NCBI GenBank assembly: GCA_963281255.1
Contig: OY725499.1
Span: 806,001-870,000, forward strand
Source: Aphrocallistes beatrix
Lineage: Eukaryota > Porifera > Hexactinellida > Sceptrulophora > Aphrocallistidae
Reading direction: 5' to 3'
DNA length: 64,000 nt
This document shows, in pieces, positions 54,691 through 64,000 of the stretch (position 1 is its first letter; every line of letters begins with the position of its first letter). Position numbers and translations under genes: made by a program. The notes beneath the pieces were generated by a model. That model searched no databases. It had not been told where the DNA came from and saw nothing but the letters and a program-made list of their open reading frames with translations.

Positions 54691-55055
54691 CTCCTTTGAT
54701 AATAAGATGCCAAGGTGCGAGGGGCCATTTCTCCTTGATCAGCGAAACGCTCGGAAATTATTGAATCTTGCTCTATTCAACAATTGATCAAAAAGTTTGT
54801 GTTGTACGTTTTAAAATTTTGAGAAAGGAAGGGAGGTGGTATAATAAGAGTATGATAGAAAACGGAAAAAAATATCTGTATAACTTTAGTATCCTAAGAG
54901 ATAGAGACAGCAAATTGGCGACTTACTATTAGCAATTAATATATTTAAAGGGGGTAAGTCAAAGGATTTTGACAATTCGGACGATTTAAAGTCAATTGTG
55001 TGGCAGTGACACATCAAAACTATAAAACCGTAAGGGTCAAATCAAGAGATTTTTG

Positions 55056-55609
55056 AATACTTGTAGAATTTGAAATACAAAATCCACCAACGCTTAGGAA
55101 CATGTGTAGAGAAATTAAATCGAAATAATAAGTGTAAGATGATCAAATTGCATTTACAGGGTGCGATTTAAGTCTCCAACTTAGACTACCCACGAATTGA
55201 AGCAATACTCGTGTATTAGTTCTTATACAAGCATATTTAAGTTATAGTAACACTTTACTGTCAAGTTATAACTTAATTACACAAAATAAACAGATTTGCA
55301 TTTTACTCTCAATTACATTGCTTCGGTAATGTAATCTGAGCCTACACTCTTGCAGAACCTTATTGAGCTAAAAGCACTAAGGATGTCATCTCGTTTAAAG
55401 GTAAAGTTAGGTCAGGTGCTATCTTTCTTGCCTACTGTCAGCCGAGTTTTTCTCTGTAACACTCCATCATATGCACACAGACATGCCATCATACACACAC
55501 GCCGCATACACACATTCAGCAACTATCAGTAGGTTTAGCACCTCACCCAGATTGTAAACCCCCTGAGAGCATATTAGCATGGATTCGGGGGGTATATAAA
55601 TCTATAAAC
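55056..55609. other. No gene; repeat shared with 19106-19191
   Basis: 55312-55423 is an inverse copy of 19106-19191. The remainder shows no frame of interest. Confidence 0.5.
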
Positions 55610-56697
55610 TTTTTTTTAACTTTAAGAAGGCTGTGAGCGAGCGGATTCGTCGAAATTCCTGGCGTTCGATGAGAAAAATGGCAAAGTTTCTGAGTTTTCA
55701 ATCCGAAAAGTTGTAAAAACCGATTTAAGGATGCGAGCATACAAGAGAAAGAAAGTTCATTTCCTTTGCGAACAGGTTAAAGAGAAGAGATTACTGAGAT
55801 GTAAGGGAGAACCTGGTCGGCACGCTACTTGTGGTCTGGAAAATATCCTGTTTTCAGATGAGAAAATCTTCACAATCCAAGAGGTTTCCAATAGTTAAAA
55901 TGACAGAATAATATCACCCACGACATGTAGCAATAAACAAATGCTCAGATATGTCCCTCGGATGCAAAAACCTCTCTCAGTGATGGTTTGGGAAGGAATA
56001 TCCGCTAGTGGGCGGACACTCTGATTTTTGTCCCCAGTGGGGTTAAAATCAATGTTTCTACCTACCGTGATTTGATTTTAGAGCCGGTTGTGAAGAACCT
56101 ACTGCAAACAATGTTCAATGTTAGTTCCTTCGTCTTCCAACAAGATGGAGCTCCTGCCCATACCGCAAATGCCACTCAAGATTGGCTTCGCAGCAATATT
56201 CCGGGGTTTATCAGTAAAGACCAATGGGCCGGCCCCCCCTACAGCCCAGACCTAAACCCCATGGATTATTCGATATGGTCCATTCTCGAAACAAATGCCT
56301 GTAGTAAATCTCACAAAAGTATTGAGTCTTTGAAGAGATCTTTGGTAGCAGAATGGCAGAAGCATAGGCGTCGTAAACTTTATTTCCTACCCTTGGACTG
56401 CCCGGCCACAATAATCCAGGGCCGTTCAGTCAGCTAATCGGGCCGTATCTTCAGCTGATCCAGCGTCACCGTCAGCCAAATGTGCCGTGAACCCTTGATC
56501 TACATGAGGAATTAGCAACAGTCAATTACCAGTACATAATAGCACTAAGCTTTTTACCGGGTAGCATCGGCATTAGACCGGGTAGTACCCGGCCATTGCC
56601 GGGTAACCGGGTGGGTTACGACGCCTATGGGCAGAAGATTCCCCAAGAGGTCCTACGTGCCCCCGTAGGAGCTTTACCAGGCAGAATAAAAGCTACA
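55610..56697 (+). pseudogene. Mariner-type transposase, DD39D, broken
   Basis: The N-terminal part, in shifted frames, reads RNSWRSMRKMAKVSEFSIRK, a typical helix-turn-helix arrangement. ILFSDEKIFTI near 55845-55875 holds the first catalytic Asp. Stops follow near 55895 and 56025. From 56072 the frame is open and gives FQQDGAPAHTA (second Asp), then PPYSPDLNPMDYSIWS. Counting from QQD to the Asp of NPMDY leaves 39 residues between, so a DD39D arrangement if that is the third acidic residue; the Glu of ILE a few residues later is an alternative. A 267-bp MITE (56363-56629) interrupts the C-terminus, after which KIPQEVLRAP continues. Element ends were not found. The protein would have cut and joined DNA at TA sites. 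Confidence 0.8.
56363..56629. mobile_element. MITE CATAGGCGTCGTAA, perfect 8-bp TSD
   Basis: The ends are CATAGGCGTCGTAA and TTACGACGCCTATG. The perfect 8-bp duplication GGCAGAAG lies at 56355-56362 and 56630-56637. Internal GGGTAGTACCCGG-type repeats are present. It interrupts the mariner-type transposase relic. Confidence 0.85.
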
Positions 56698-56938
56698 TAA
56701 TTAAAAACAAAGGTGGATATATTGAATAGCTATTCATACAAGTAATTCGTATTGACTGTTTCGTGCGTTTTTAACTCACCGTGGATTTTAACTCACTTGT
56801 ATTACTGGAACAGGGATATTTTCTACTGTATGATTTTAACTCATTGAATTTGTATAGGGATATCTTCTGTGTGATTCATTGAATTAGTATACGAGTGTGA
56901 AGTTGGCAGCGAAATCCATGTACACTTTATAATGCTAT
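56698..56938. other. No gene recognised
   Basis: AT-rich sequence. TTTTAACTCA recurs at 56770-56840 as a short direct repeat. Confidence 0.5.
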
Positions 56939-57340
56939 AATTTGGAAACCAGGGCTGAAATAAGGAATTCCTTTCACGCAAGTAAATAATACCTATGGTA
57001 TATTGTTTTATTAAAATATCAACTAAATCTGACACTTGGTCATCCCGTGATGACTTTGCAAACTTTAACCATTTTATTGATTTTCTGTTTTTTTCCGATA
57101 CTGTGTGCACTTTTGTGTGCGATTATTTGGAAACCAGTAGAGATACGAGGAATTCCTTTCACACAAGTAAAGAATACCTATGGTATATTGTTTTATTAAA
57201 ATATCAACTAAATCTGACACTTGGTCATCTTGTGATGACTTTGCAAACTTTGACCATTTATTGATTTTTCTGTTTTTTTCCGATACTGTGTGCACTTTTG
57301 TGTGCGATTATTTGGAAATCAATACAGATATAGGAAAATT
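56939..57340. repeat. 185-bp tandem repeat, just over two copies
   Basis: The units start ATTTGGAAACCAG at about 56940 and 57124, and a third begins at 57309 and fades. Each contains ACCTATGGTATATTGTTTTA and CCGATACTGTGTGCACTTTT. They lie immediately upstream of the 2A exon and could be a promoter-type array or a subterminal repeat of that transposon. Confidence 0.75.
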
Positions 57341-57496
57341 CTGTTTTGTTATAATTTAACAGCTAATAAATATTTGACAATTAATCTGATATAATTTTAT
57401 TATCCATTAATTACCGAAATAATCCTCACTTCACTTGTACATATTCATGCCAAAATATGTACATCTGGATTGTATATCAATGTTAACAACAAACAG

Positions 57497-57743
57497 ATGA
57501 ACGTCATTTCTTCTGAACAATTGTCTCATTTTTGGACTGGTTTATTTGTTTCTATTTATTGTAACATGATGCTGTTAAATGGCATAGGAAAGTATTTGTT
57601 ATTTGAATCACAGTCTGAGGACACATCCTATGGAAATCAATTAGGATATTTTGTGCCAGTCACCTTTTCAAATATATTTCTCTTTTCAACCAAACTACTC
57701 TTGAGTGGTGATATTGAGTTAAACCCAGGTCCTTTGGGACCAG
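57497..57743 (+). CDS. 5' exon with hydrophobic leader and C-terminal 2A recoding motif
   Basis: The first ATG of the frame opens 82 codons. HFWTGLFVSIYCNMMLLNG is a hydrophobic stretch near the N-terminus, and a second, weaker one (VPVTFSNIFLFSTKLLL) lies near the end. It finishes LLLSGDIELNPGP then LGPG. GDIELNPGP matches the 2A consensus D(V/I)ExNPGP exactly. In known cases the ribosome skips the Gly-Pro bond, which yields two separate proteins from one frame. The exon ends CAG before GTGAGT, in phase 1. The first acceptor that keeps phase is at 58793, joining it to the transposase exon there. Known 2A motifs in animals occur in non-LTR retrotransposons and in some NLR-type proteins. No reverse transcriptase is present downstream here. 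Confidence 0.7.
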
Positions 57744-58026
57744 GTGAGTAATTTTTATTCTTATAACTACCATATTGTTTAAATTCTATTTATTTCTATC
57801 CGTATGTCAGTTACATCATTTTGGCAAATTTGATTTTCAGTTCCTAATGTCAACAAATTGATAATAAACATAGAACAACGACTATACTGAGTTAAATCGA
57901 TTATGCTGATTCTGATTATTATATTCAACATTTTTGTTCTCACTGCTAGTATTTGTAAATTTTATATGCAGTAATAAAATTGAATTAATGAACATAAAGC
58001 AAATACTAGTATTATTGTATTCTTAT

Positions 58027-58755
58027 CAGGGTTGGCAGGTTTTGTCCACTTGGACCAAACCTAGTGGTTTTAACCAGGTTAAAACCGTCCTGTCCAAAAC
58101 CTCTTGGGTGGACAAAACTGGACAAAACTGGACAAAACCTCAAAATTTAATTCATATTCCTCATTAACGGTTTTGTCCAAGTTTTGTCCAGGTTTTGTCC
58201 AAGTTTTGTCCAAGTTATATCCAAGTTTTGTCCAAGTTTTGTTCAGGTTTTGTTCAGGTTTTGTCCAGGTTTTGTCCAAGTTATATCCAAGTTTTGTCCA
58301 GGTTTTGTCCAAATTTTGTCCAAGTTTTGTCCAGGTTTTGTCCAGGTTTTGTCCAAGTTATATCCAAGTTTTGTCCAGGTTTTGTCCAAATTTTGTCCAG
58401 GTTTTGTCCAAGTTTTGTCCAGGTTTTGTCCAGGTTTTGTCCAAGTTTTGTCCAAGTTATATCCAAGTTTTGTCCAGGTTTTGTTCAAGTTTTGTCCAGG
58501 TTTTGTCCAAGTGTTGTTCGTGTCTTCCATGATAAATCGAATACAAATTATAGTTATGGTAATAAACAGGCGTTAGCAAGAAAATCCATTCATTGTCCTC
58601 GCTCTCTTTCCATCCTAAACTGTTTCGTACTCACTGCAATTATTTACAGTTTCTATTAGGTTTTGTCCAGTTTTGTCCGGTTTTAACCGGTTAAAACCAG
58701 GTTTTGTCCACTGCCCTGTCCAAAACCTGTTATGGACGGACAAAACCCAACCCTG
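58027..58755. mobile_element. hAT-like MITE with GGTTTTGTCCA minisatellite
   Basis: CAGGGTTGGCAGGTTTTGTC faces a right end reading CAGGGTTGGGTTTTGTCCG on the other strand. Between 58168 and 58515 about 30 copies of an 11-base unit GTTTTGTCCAG, with ATATCC variants, repeat the terminal motif. The flanks share TTCTTAT slightly offset, so the target duplication is not clean. It sits in the intron between the 2A exon and the transposase exon. The long cysteine-rich frames on both strands are artefacts of the repeat. Confidence 0.75.
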
Positions 58756-58792
58756 AATTTCTTATACATACTATACATATAATTTATTTTAG

Positions 58793-60609
58793 AGAATATG
58801 GAAACTTTGTCTGCAAACGCAAAGATATCTGAAAAATTCATAAATGCATTGTCAATATTAGATATGCCCTGGATCGAAACTTAGAAACAGTAATTGGCGC
58901 GATTCTATGTCAATATGGGGGAAATTGTCAAAATTCATATTCAAAATGAATCGTCTAACCCTGAGAAGAAAAGTTATGCTTTTTTGGTATCAAAATACTG
59001 ATAAAATTAAAGAACAAGTAAATTCTTGCCATAGTTCGACAGAAATAATTGACAAAGAATTAATACTGATTGTGAGATAGATCTATCCAAATTGTTGGGT
59101 GCAAATTCTACTCCAATACACCAAATGGATGAATTCTCAGCTATACAAAAATGTCCATCTATATCTTATCTTAACTTGGATAAATTACATCCAACACAGA
59201 TATCCTCGGGAAATGAATCAGAAATATCATCTTTAGAAACAGGATATAATGACCATATAAATACAAATACTAGTGCAAACTCCCTAGGCCACCAAGATTA
59301 TATTTCCTAAATTGGTATTGGTGATAAACTTACATCTTATGGTTCCTGGGCTCCAAAAGCTGATCAAACAAAACATTTTTTTCTCAATCCTGAAGAGTGG
59401 GATTGTATTAAACCGAAAACTGGGTGTATCAAATTGGTTCTTAATTGGACATATACTTTTAACCAGAAACTCTCGTGTTTATTCCCTTACTGTGTCATCA
59501 AATTTTTATATCACCGAATTAATAGCTATTCTGAATCTCGGAATTGTCCTTTTATAACAGCACAAGCGATGTGCAAATTTAAAAGATGCTTCAAATTTTC
59601 AATTCGGATTGAAGAAATGCCTAAAGGAAAATCTGAATACGTATCTGTGGAAGTATTAGCTGAAGGTAATCTTTCAAATGAACATTTTGATCATATAACT
59701 ACACATAGTCGCAATGTATCAGGGGATCAACGAGAAGAGTTAGGAAAAAAGGTAGCTTGCAGTTCTGCAATAAATTATCATTATAATTTCTTCAAAGATT
59801 CACAAAATTTAACAGTTGCAAAGCATGGAAATTTGAATGAATTACATTCACAAGATGTTTTACAGAAGGTAAAGTCACAATATATGGAGAAGCAGCGATT
59901 CACTGATGATATGTGGCAGGATATAATTGTAACCAAGAAATCTTATGACAGTACTATTAAAGGAAAAGATTTAAACGGCTATATTCAAATGATATCGAGA
60001 TATCCACTTATAATACATATGTATTGTGAGGAACAATTAGTTTTTTTGAAGTTAATAGAAAAGTCTAAGTTGAAGTTGCATTTAGATGCAACAGGTTCTG
60101 TTGTCAGAAAGCTAGATCGTGATGAGAAGAATTTCTTATACTATGCTCTAACCTTACAACATCCAATAGCGAAAATAAGCCCAATACCCCTAGCTGAGAT
60201 GCTAACAAACGAACAAACAAATGTTGAGATTACACATTTTTTAAACAGATGGTACTACGATGTGAGAAGGATATTGAACCGGGATATTTGTCCTTCTCAA
60301 GTCGAAGTAGATTTCAGTTGGGCAATGTTGCATAGCATTTGCAAGATTTTCAACCGACAACACCTAGAAGATTATCTTAATACTTGTTGGCAGTACATAC
60401 AAACCTCTCAAACCGAAAAGTATTGGGATAAAAGTACACTTCATATATGTTCAGCTCATTTAATGAACCGTATTAGTTATAAACTTGAACATACGATGAA
60501 AATCAAGAAATCTATAAAAAGAATATTTATGTTTTTAATGGCAAGATTGGTAGCATGTACAAATATTGGTGAATTCGAGCAACTTTTCACTGCGCTATGT
60601 ATGGTCTGA
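58793..60609 (+). pseudogene. D-D-C(2)H-type DNA transposase, lightly damaged
   Basis: After an acceptor (TTTTAG) the frame reads ENMETLSANAKISEKFINAL. A shift and stop near 58880 and one or two shifts before 59090 interrupt the N-terminus. From 59092 a single frame is open to 60609 apart from one TAA at 59308. The middle has a Cys-rich fold (NCPFITAQAMCKFKRCFKFS) that looks zinc-binding. The catalytic region shows LHLDATGSVV (first Asp, about 60084), EVDFSWAML (second Asp, about 60309), then ICSAHLM, the C-x2-H motif known between second Asp and Glu in MULE/hAT/Kolobok-type transposases. A Glu candidate is in GEFEQLF. It ends soon after, so the C-terminus may be truncated. I cannot name the superfamily. 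It is probably the second product of the 2A-containing gene. Confidence 0.7.
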
Positions 60610-60911
60610 CAGAAAAGAGATTATATTTTCGATTATATATGGATCATTATCAACCTGTTGTTAAAGTAGACTATATAGTAGTGGAACTGAATAGAAAGAC
60701 AAATAGAGATTGATTAGATTATGTGTTTAGATAGAAATTTGTAGATGAAAATTAGATTATCGTTTTAGTACTTAGAAATAGAATTCATAAAACAATATCC
60801 ATTTATCTAATCACAGTAGTTGGGTAAAACTTAAGGTATTTAACCTTGTGTAAATGTAACTACGTATCTTTATATGTACGAACATATTAATAATACATTT
60901 TTACTCTTGTC

Positions 60912-61047
60912 CAGGGGCGCCGAACTTTTCGAAATCTAAGGACAATTTCGGGGTTCCAGGGGAGGCTCAGCCCTAAATTTTGTATTGCGTCTATGGGCCA
61001 TCTTCGAATCCAGGGGGGGCTCAAGCCCCCCGGGTTCGGCGCCTATG
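60912..61047. mobile_element. Small MITE CAGGGGCGCCGAAC / CATAGGCGCCGAAC, perfect TSD
   Basis: The left end is CAGGGGCGCCGAACTTTTCG. The right end, read on the other strand, is CATAGGCGCCGAACCCGG. The perfect 8-bp duplication CTCTTGTC lies at 60904-60911 and 61048-61055. It belongs to the family with members at 34278, 56363 and 62028. Confidence 0.85.
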
Positions 61048-61055
61048 CTCTTGTC

Positions 61056-61439
61056 AATCGTTTTTTGTCCCTAGGCCACTGTAAAATTGCTGTATTAGGA
61101 GTAACTCTATCACAAAATAGTATAAGTGCAGTTCCAGTAGGGAGATGTCCTTATGGCAAGGACGGCGTAGCACGTCTGTCTGTATGCATGAATGTCCATA
61201 TGCATATTCGCTACTGTGAAATTTAACAGTTCGATTTCTACTAAATTTAGCAGGTAGAATCTCTCTATGTTGTAGATGGGTACCGTCAATTAAGCAATTA
61301 TTATTATTTCAAAATTCAGTCTATTATTTGGGCTAAGTAGGTTTAGTGTTTTGGATACAATTTTTGAAATGTTTTTGTGCGAATTTCGTTTTCGTTTTGA
61401 ATTCTCAATATTTCAAAGTAATAAAAGGAAAGATGCTTC
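61056..61439. other. No gene recognised
   Basis: AT-rich spacer. The 77-codon frame that crosses 60993-61226 runs through the MITE and is not convincing. Confidence 0.5.
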
Positions 61440-61782
61440 GTGGATATACAAATTTAGCAATCAATTTAAGCGTAGAAAATCAGCCATTTTAAGTGATACC
61501 ATATAAGCCTGAAATTTATCAATATATCTCAAATATTATGCGGCTATCATAGAAAATGATGACTCATCATTCCGTTAATACGTCACTATTACACATCAAA
61601 AATTGATAAATTGAAAATTTAGTGATTTTTCGAGTGATATCGATTATAACAGTAAGACAAAAGTATTTAGAGTTGTTATCTACTTTATCATTAATTAATG
61701 TGAGCCTAGGCGCACAAAGGGCGCTTCCGGCGAACACAAAGTTTTCGACAGCCGCGCAGCACAAGCAAACGAAGCGCGGTTG
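61440..61782 (+). mobile_element. Type A element, 5'-truncated
   Basis: The core (AATGATGACTCATCATTCCG, then TTTTTCGAGTGATATCGATT) and the GC-rich module at 61690-61782 are present. The start is missing. Confidence 0.6.
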
Positions 61783-62027
61783 TTATAATATAGCACATAT
61801 GTGTATAGTTACGAATGTAATTTATTCAGAGATGGTATTTAGAGACCTAAAGCGGGAAAGGTTGATAGCTCCTATTTTCTTGTTTCATTAGCGAAACTTC
61901 AAGCTTTCAAAATTGAATGACAAGCAAGATAAATCACATTTTATAAATGATTATGAATTCGTTACATTTTGGGGAACAAATCATCACCTGGATTGAAAAA
62001 ACTAGATCATCAATGAACTACAGTTAA

Positions 62028-62562
62028 CATAGGCGTAAACTTAGCCTAGTTGTGGGGTTCTGGCTCCCCACAGCGCTTCAAAGTGTGGGGGGCGGCCCCC
62101 CACACTTATAACAGTTGGTTTTTAGTTGAAACTGTTTCACAGTATATTATTGATATCATCTCAGCATTAGTTATCTTTAGTAAATATATTTCAAAATATC
62201 CCGATTTACTTTTCATATTAAATTTCCTCAGCAATATTTTACATTCAATACTACTTTGAAAACTAGATCTGCTTATTTTGATGGATCGATTTCTCCAAAT
62301 ATCATCCAAAAGAGCTCGAACCAAAGACTTCTCTTCTGAAAATTTATTAATTTCCTCTCCCTTTTCGAATTTTCGAAAATAGTATATGAATATATACGGA
62401 AATTACATGAGCCTTGAGAATAATAATTAGTAAGGGTATCTGGTTGTTTGTTCAATATAATACCTATATCAGTCAATGCTATTAGATATTGACGCATTAA
62501 CATGATTTTGGGAAATGGCCCCCCACACTTTTAGAAAAAAAATCAAAAACTTTACGCCTATG
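62028..62562. mobile_element. MITE CATAGGCGTAAACTT, 8-bp TSD
   Basis: CATAGGCGTAAACTT faces AACTTTACGCCTATG. The flanks ACAGTTAA and ACAGTCAA agree at seven of eight positions. TGTGGGG and CCCCACA blocks lie near both ends. There is no coding capacity. Confidence 0.75.
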
Positions 62563-63708
62563 ACAGTCAACTCCGCTTAATAGGACACATCAGTCAGAGG
62601 ACATCTTGCTCCGATTAAGCAGAGAATCTTATTAACCGAAAATATTTTTGTACAGTCAGGGTTGCTTATTGTGAACCACCAGGGCGCGCGCGCAGCCACT
62701 ATGGGGCAGAATGTTCGAATAGGAATTTTTTTTTACTACTTCCAATCGATTCGATACTGTGATATTCGTTTCCAGCGATATTGATTACCCTGATAACCAG
62801 AAAAAAACTACGATTGACTTCGTATTTGCGAGCAATTCCTTATTATATGATTGTGACCAGAATTCAAAATTCGATGTTTATTGGGATTCATAGATTCTCA
62901 CATTTTGCAAATGTTTGTGAATCGCAAAATACAACTGAAGTTTTCTCCAAAATGGAAGATTCTAGATCAAAATTTCGTGATCTTTTTGATAAAACTAAAT
63001 TTCAGGCGCTATATTGTAATGGTAATTAGATAGAATTAACTATAGAGGCACCATTTTAGAACAAAGTTTTATCAGCTTATACAAGCTGTAACTTCTTGTG
63101 GGTTCATATGGGTTATCAAGACATGGCTTTTATTATATTTTCACTTATTGTGGTTTGTTAAAAATTCGAAGGTATTCACATCAAATCAATAAGACCAGTG
63201 GATAAATACATTGTGTTATTCTTAATTGCTGTTCTATACTGGGGGAAACCTTTAGATAGCTCTGTTTTCTCCTTGTGCAATAAGAAACAATGTCTAATAA
63301 TAGCATCAAACGGTGCATATTATTTCATTGTGTTCGATGCTATATTATGAATTCTCCGAATTTGGAATATTATTGGGGCATTTACCACTAAACCCATTGG
63401 AAAATAACATGGTATTTTCTACATTTTCTTTCTATAGGAAGCTTATAAAATATAAGTTCTGTTTTTCCCCTATGTGATTGAAAACAATGGCTAAAAACGA
63501 TCAAATAGTGCATTTTATTTCTTCTCATGGTATTCAATTGTACTCGTATAATGCTAATTTTCTGAACTTAAATATCATATGCATTTAACTAAATCGAATA
63601 ATGAGCGTATAATAATTTGAATCAGCATAAATAAATAAGATGCGGAGTACATTCGAATAAATAATAAATTCATCAAACATCCAATTCGAATATATCCATC
63701 TTCAAACA
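62563..63708. other. Solitary MITE ends, no gene
   Basis: CAGTCAACTCCGCTTAATAG at 62564 and CAGTCAGGGTTGCTTATTGT near 62654 are left ends of two TA-type MITE families without right partners. The rest (62720-63708) is AT-rich with no convincing gene. Confidence 0.5.
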
Positions 63709-64000
63709 ATGAATAACCTGGAAGCGTATGACCTCCTAAAAAGTCACAATGATAGCGTAAATGAAGCTACAAAGAATTTCCTGGAATTATTCCAGATTTC
63801 TCAAACAGAAATTGAGCACTTTAGATACCGTTTCAGAGGATTGATCTCGGAACGTAAGGTTTTCCGAAAGACAGGGAGCCTTGAAAATTGGAATAGTCAA
63901 GTGTTTTTTCACCACCAAGAAGTTGTCGATGATGTAGAAGGGGCAATCTCTGCTGATTCTTTCAGCCACAATTCAGCAAAAACACTACGTCTGAGAAAGA
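63709..64000 (+). CDS. Unidentified ORF running off the window
   Basis: The ATG at 63709 opens 97 codons without a stop up to the window end. It begins MNNLEAYDLLKSHNDSVNEA and is rich in charged and helical segments (FLELFQISQTEIEHFRYRF, then RKTGSLENWNSQVFFHHQE). I recognise no domain. It has a higher GC content and more even codon use than the AT-rich flank, which supports real coding. The upstream AT-rich region shows no second exon. It could be a host gene or the start of another transposon protein. Confidence 0.5.
   Translation, partial: MNNLEAYDLLKSHNDSVNEATKNFLELFQISQTEIEHFRYRFRGLISERKVFRKTGSLENWNSQVFFHHQEVVDDVEGAISADSFSHNSAKTLRLRK

Larger units (their letters stand above)
52815..55055. 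mobile_element. Element with about 240-bp TIRs, carrying a nested pogo-like element
   Basis: The left arm 52815-53054 (from GATTTGACCCTTACGGTTTT) matches the inverse of 54815-55055 with few differences, including CAATTGACTTTAAATTGTC-type text and CTCTTAGGATACTAAAGTTA. Between the arms lie the pogo-like element 53057-54067, inserted at the inner edge of the left arm, and the broken ORF at 54297. No target duplication is clear and the superfamily is unknown. Confidence 0.7.

Noticed and set aside
56072-56437. 121-codon frame read as a complete protein
   Set aside because: Its C-terminal part after QKH is read from an inserted MITE; only the part before 56362 is transposase.
58079-58659. Long Cys/Val/Phe-rich and Trp/Thr/Lys-rich frames on both strands
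   Set aside because: All are products of the 11-base GTTTTGTCCAG minisatellite, which has no stops in several frames.
62781-63029. 82-codon frame on the plus strand
   Set aside because: No motif and AT-driven composition; it overlaps nothing conserved in this window.

Overview
The window looks like a piece of an AT-rich animal genome, probably an early-branching invertebrate (a sponge or cnidarian would fit, but I cannot name the organism). Coding exons have GT-AG introns, and the mobile genes are animal types: a P-like transposase with a THAP domain, a Merlin/ISXO2-like transposase, mariner and pogo-like elements, hAT-like MITEs, a Ty3/gypsy retrotransposon, OTU and HIRAN domains and a 2A-like peptide. 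Most of the 64 kb is transposon tissue. Host-type genes are few.

Layout. 1-5.5 kb and 12.0-18.2 kb form an inverted segmental duplication. Each arm carries one copy of a flavoprotein gene (FAD-linked sugar-acid/lactone oxidase type). The right copy (minus strand) has two visible internal exons around a 4.07-kb intron. The left copy (plus strand) shows only the downstream exon, and its upstream exon should lie just off the window start. The 6.5 kb between the arms holds a 1.4-kb foldback element and a Helitron-like element. 18-28 kb is a dense field of Helitron-like elements, hAT-like and TA-type MITEs, and a Myb/SANT-like relic. 28.98-31.36 kb is a P-like DNA transposon with both ends, 7-bp target duplications and a broken THAP transposase gene. 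31.8-33.1 kb is a broken copy, and 41.67-43.13 kb an intact copy, of a gene joining a PD-(D/E)XK nuclease-like region to a protein-kinase-like domain. Between them lie several minisatellite-bearing MITEs and a nested stack of P-like foldback elements (38.2-41.6 kb). 44.7-45.2 kb is a Merlin-like relic. 45.4-50.0 kb is a decayed Ty3/gypsy element with near-identical LTRs. 50.0-51.7 kb is a P-like non-autonomous element. 52.8-55.1 kb is a long-TIR element that contains a pogo-like element carrying an intact HIRAN-domain ORF. 55.6-56.7 kb is a mariner-type relic. 57.5-60.6 kb holds an exon ending in a perfect 2A recoding motif, then an intron, then a D-D-C(2)H transposase gene with a few lesions. 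An unfinished ORF runs off the right edge.

The most unusual signals are (i) the 2A motif placed in front of a DNA-transposase exon, (ii) the nuclease-like/kinase fusion, (iii) a repeated architecture in which unrelated MITEs amplify their own terminal motif into internal minisatellites, and (iv) foldback elements whose ends match the THAP/P-like transposon in the same window.
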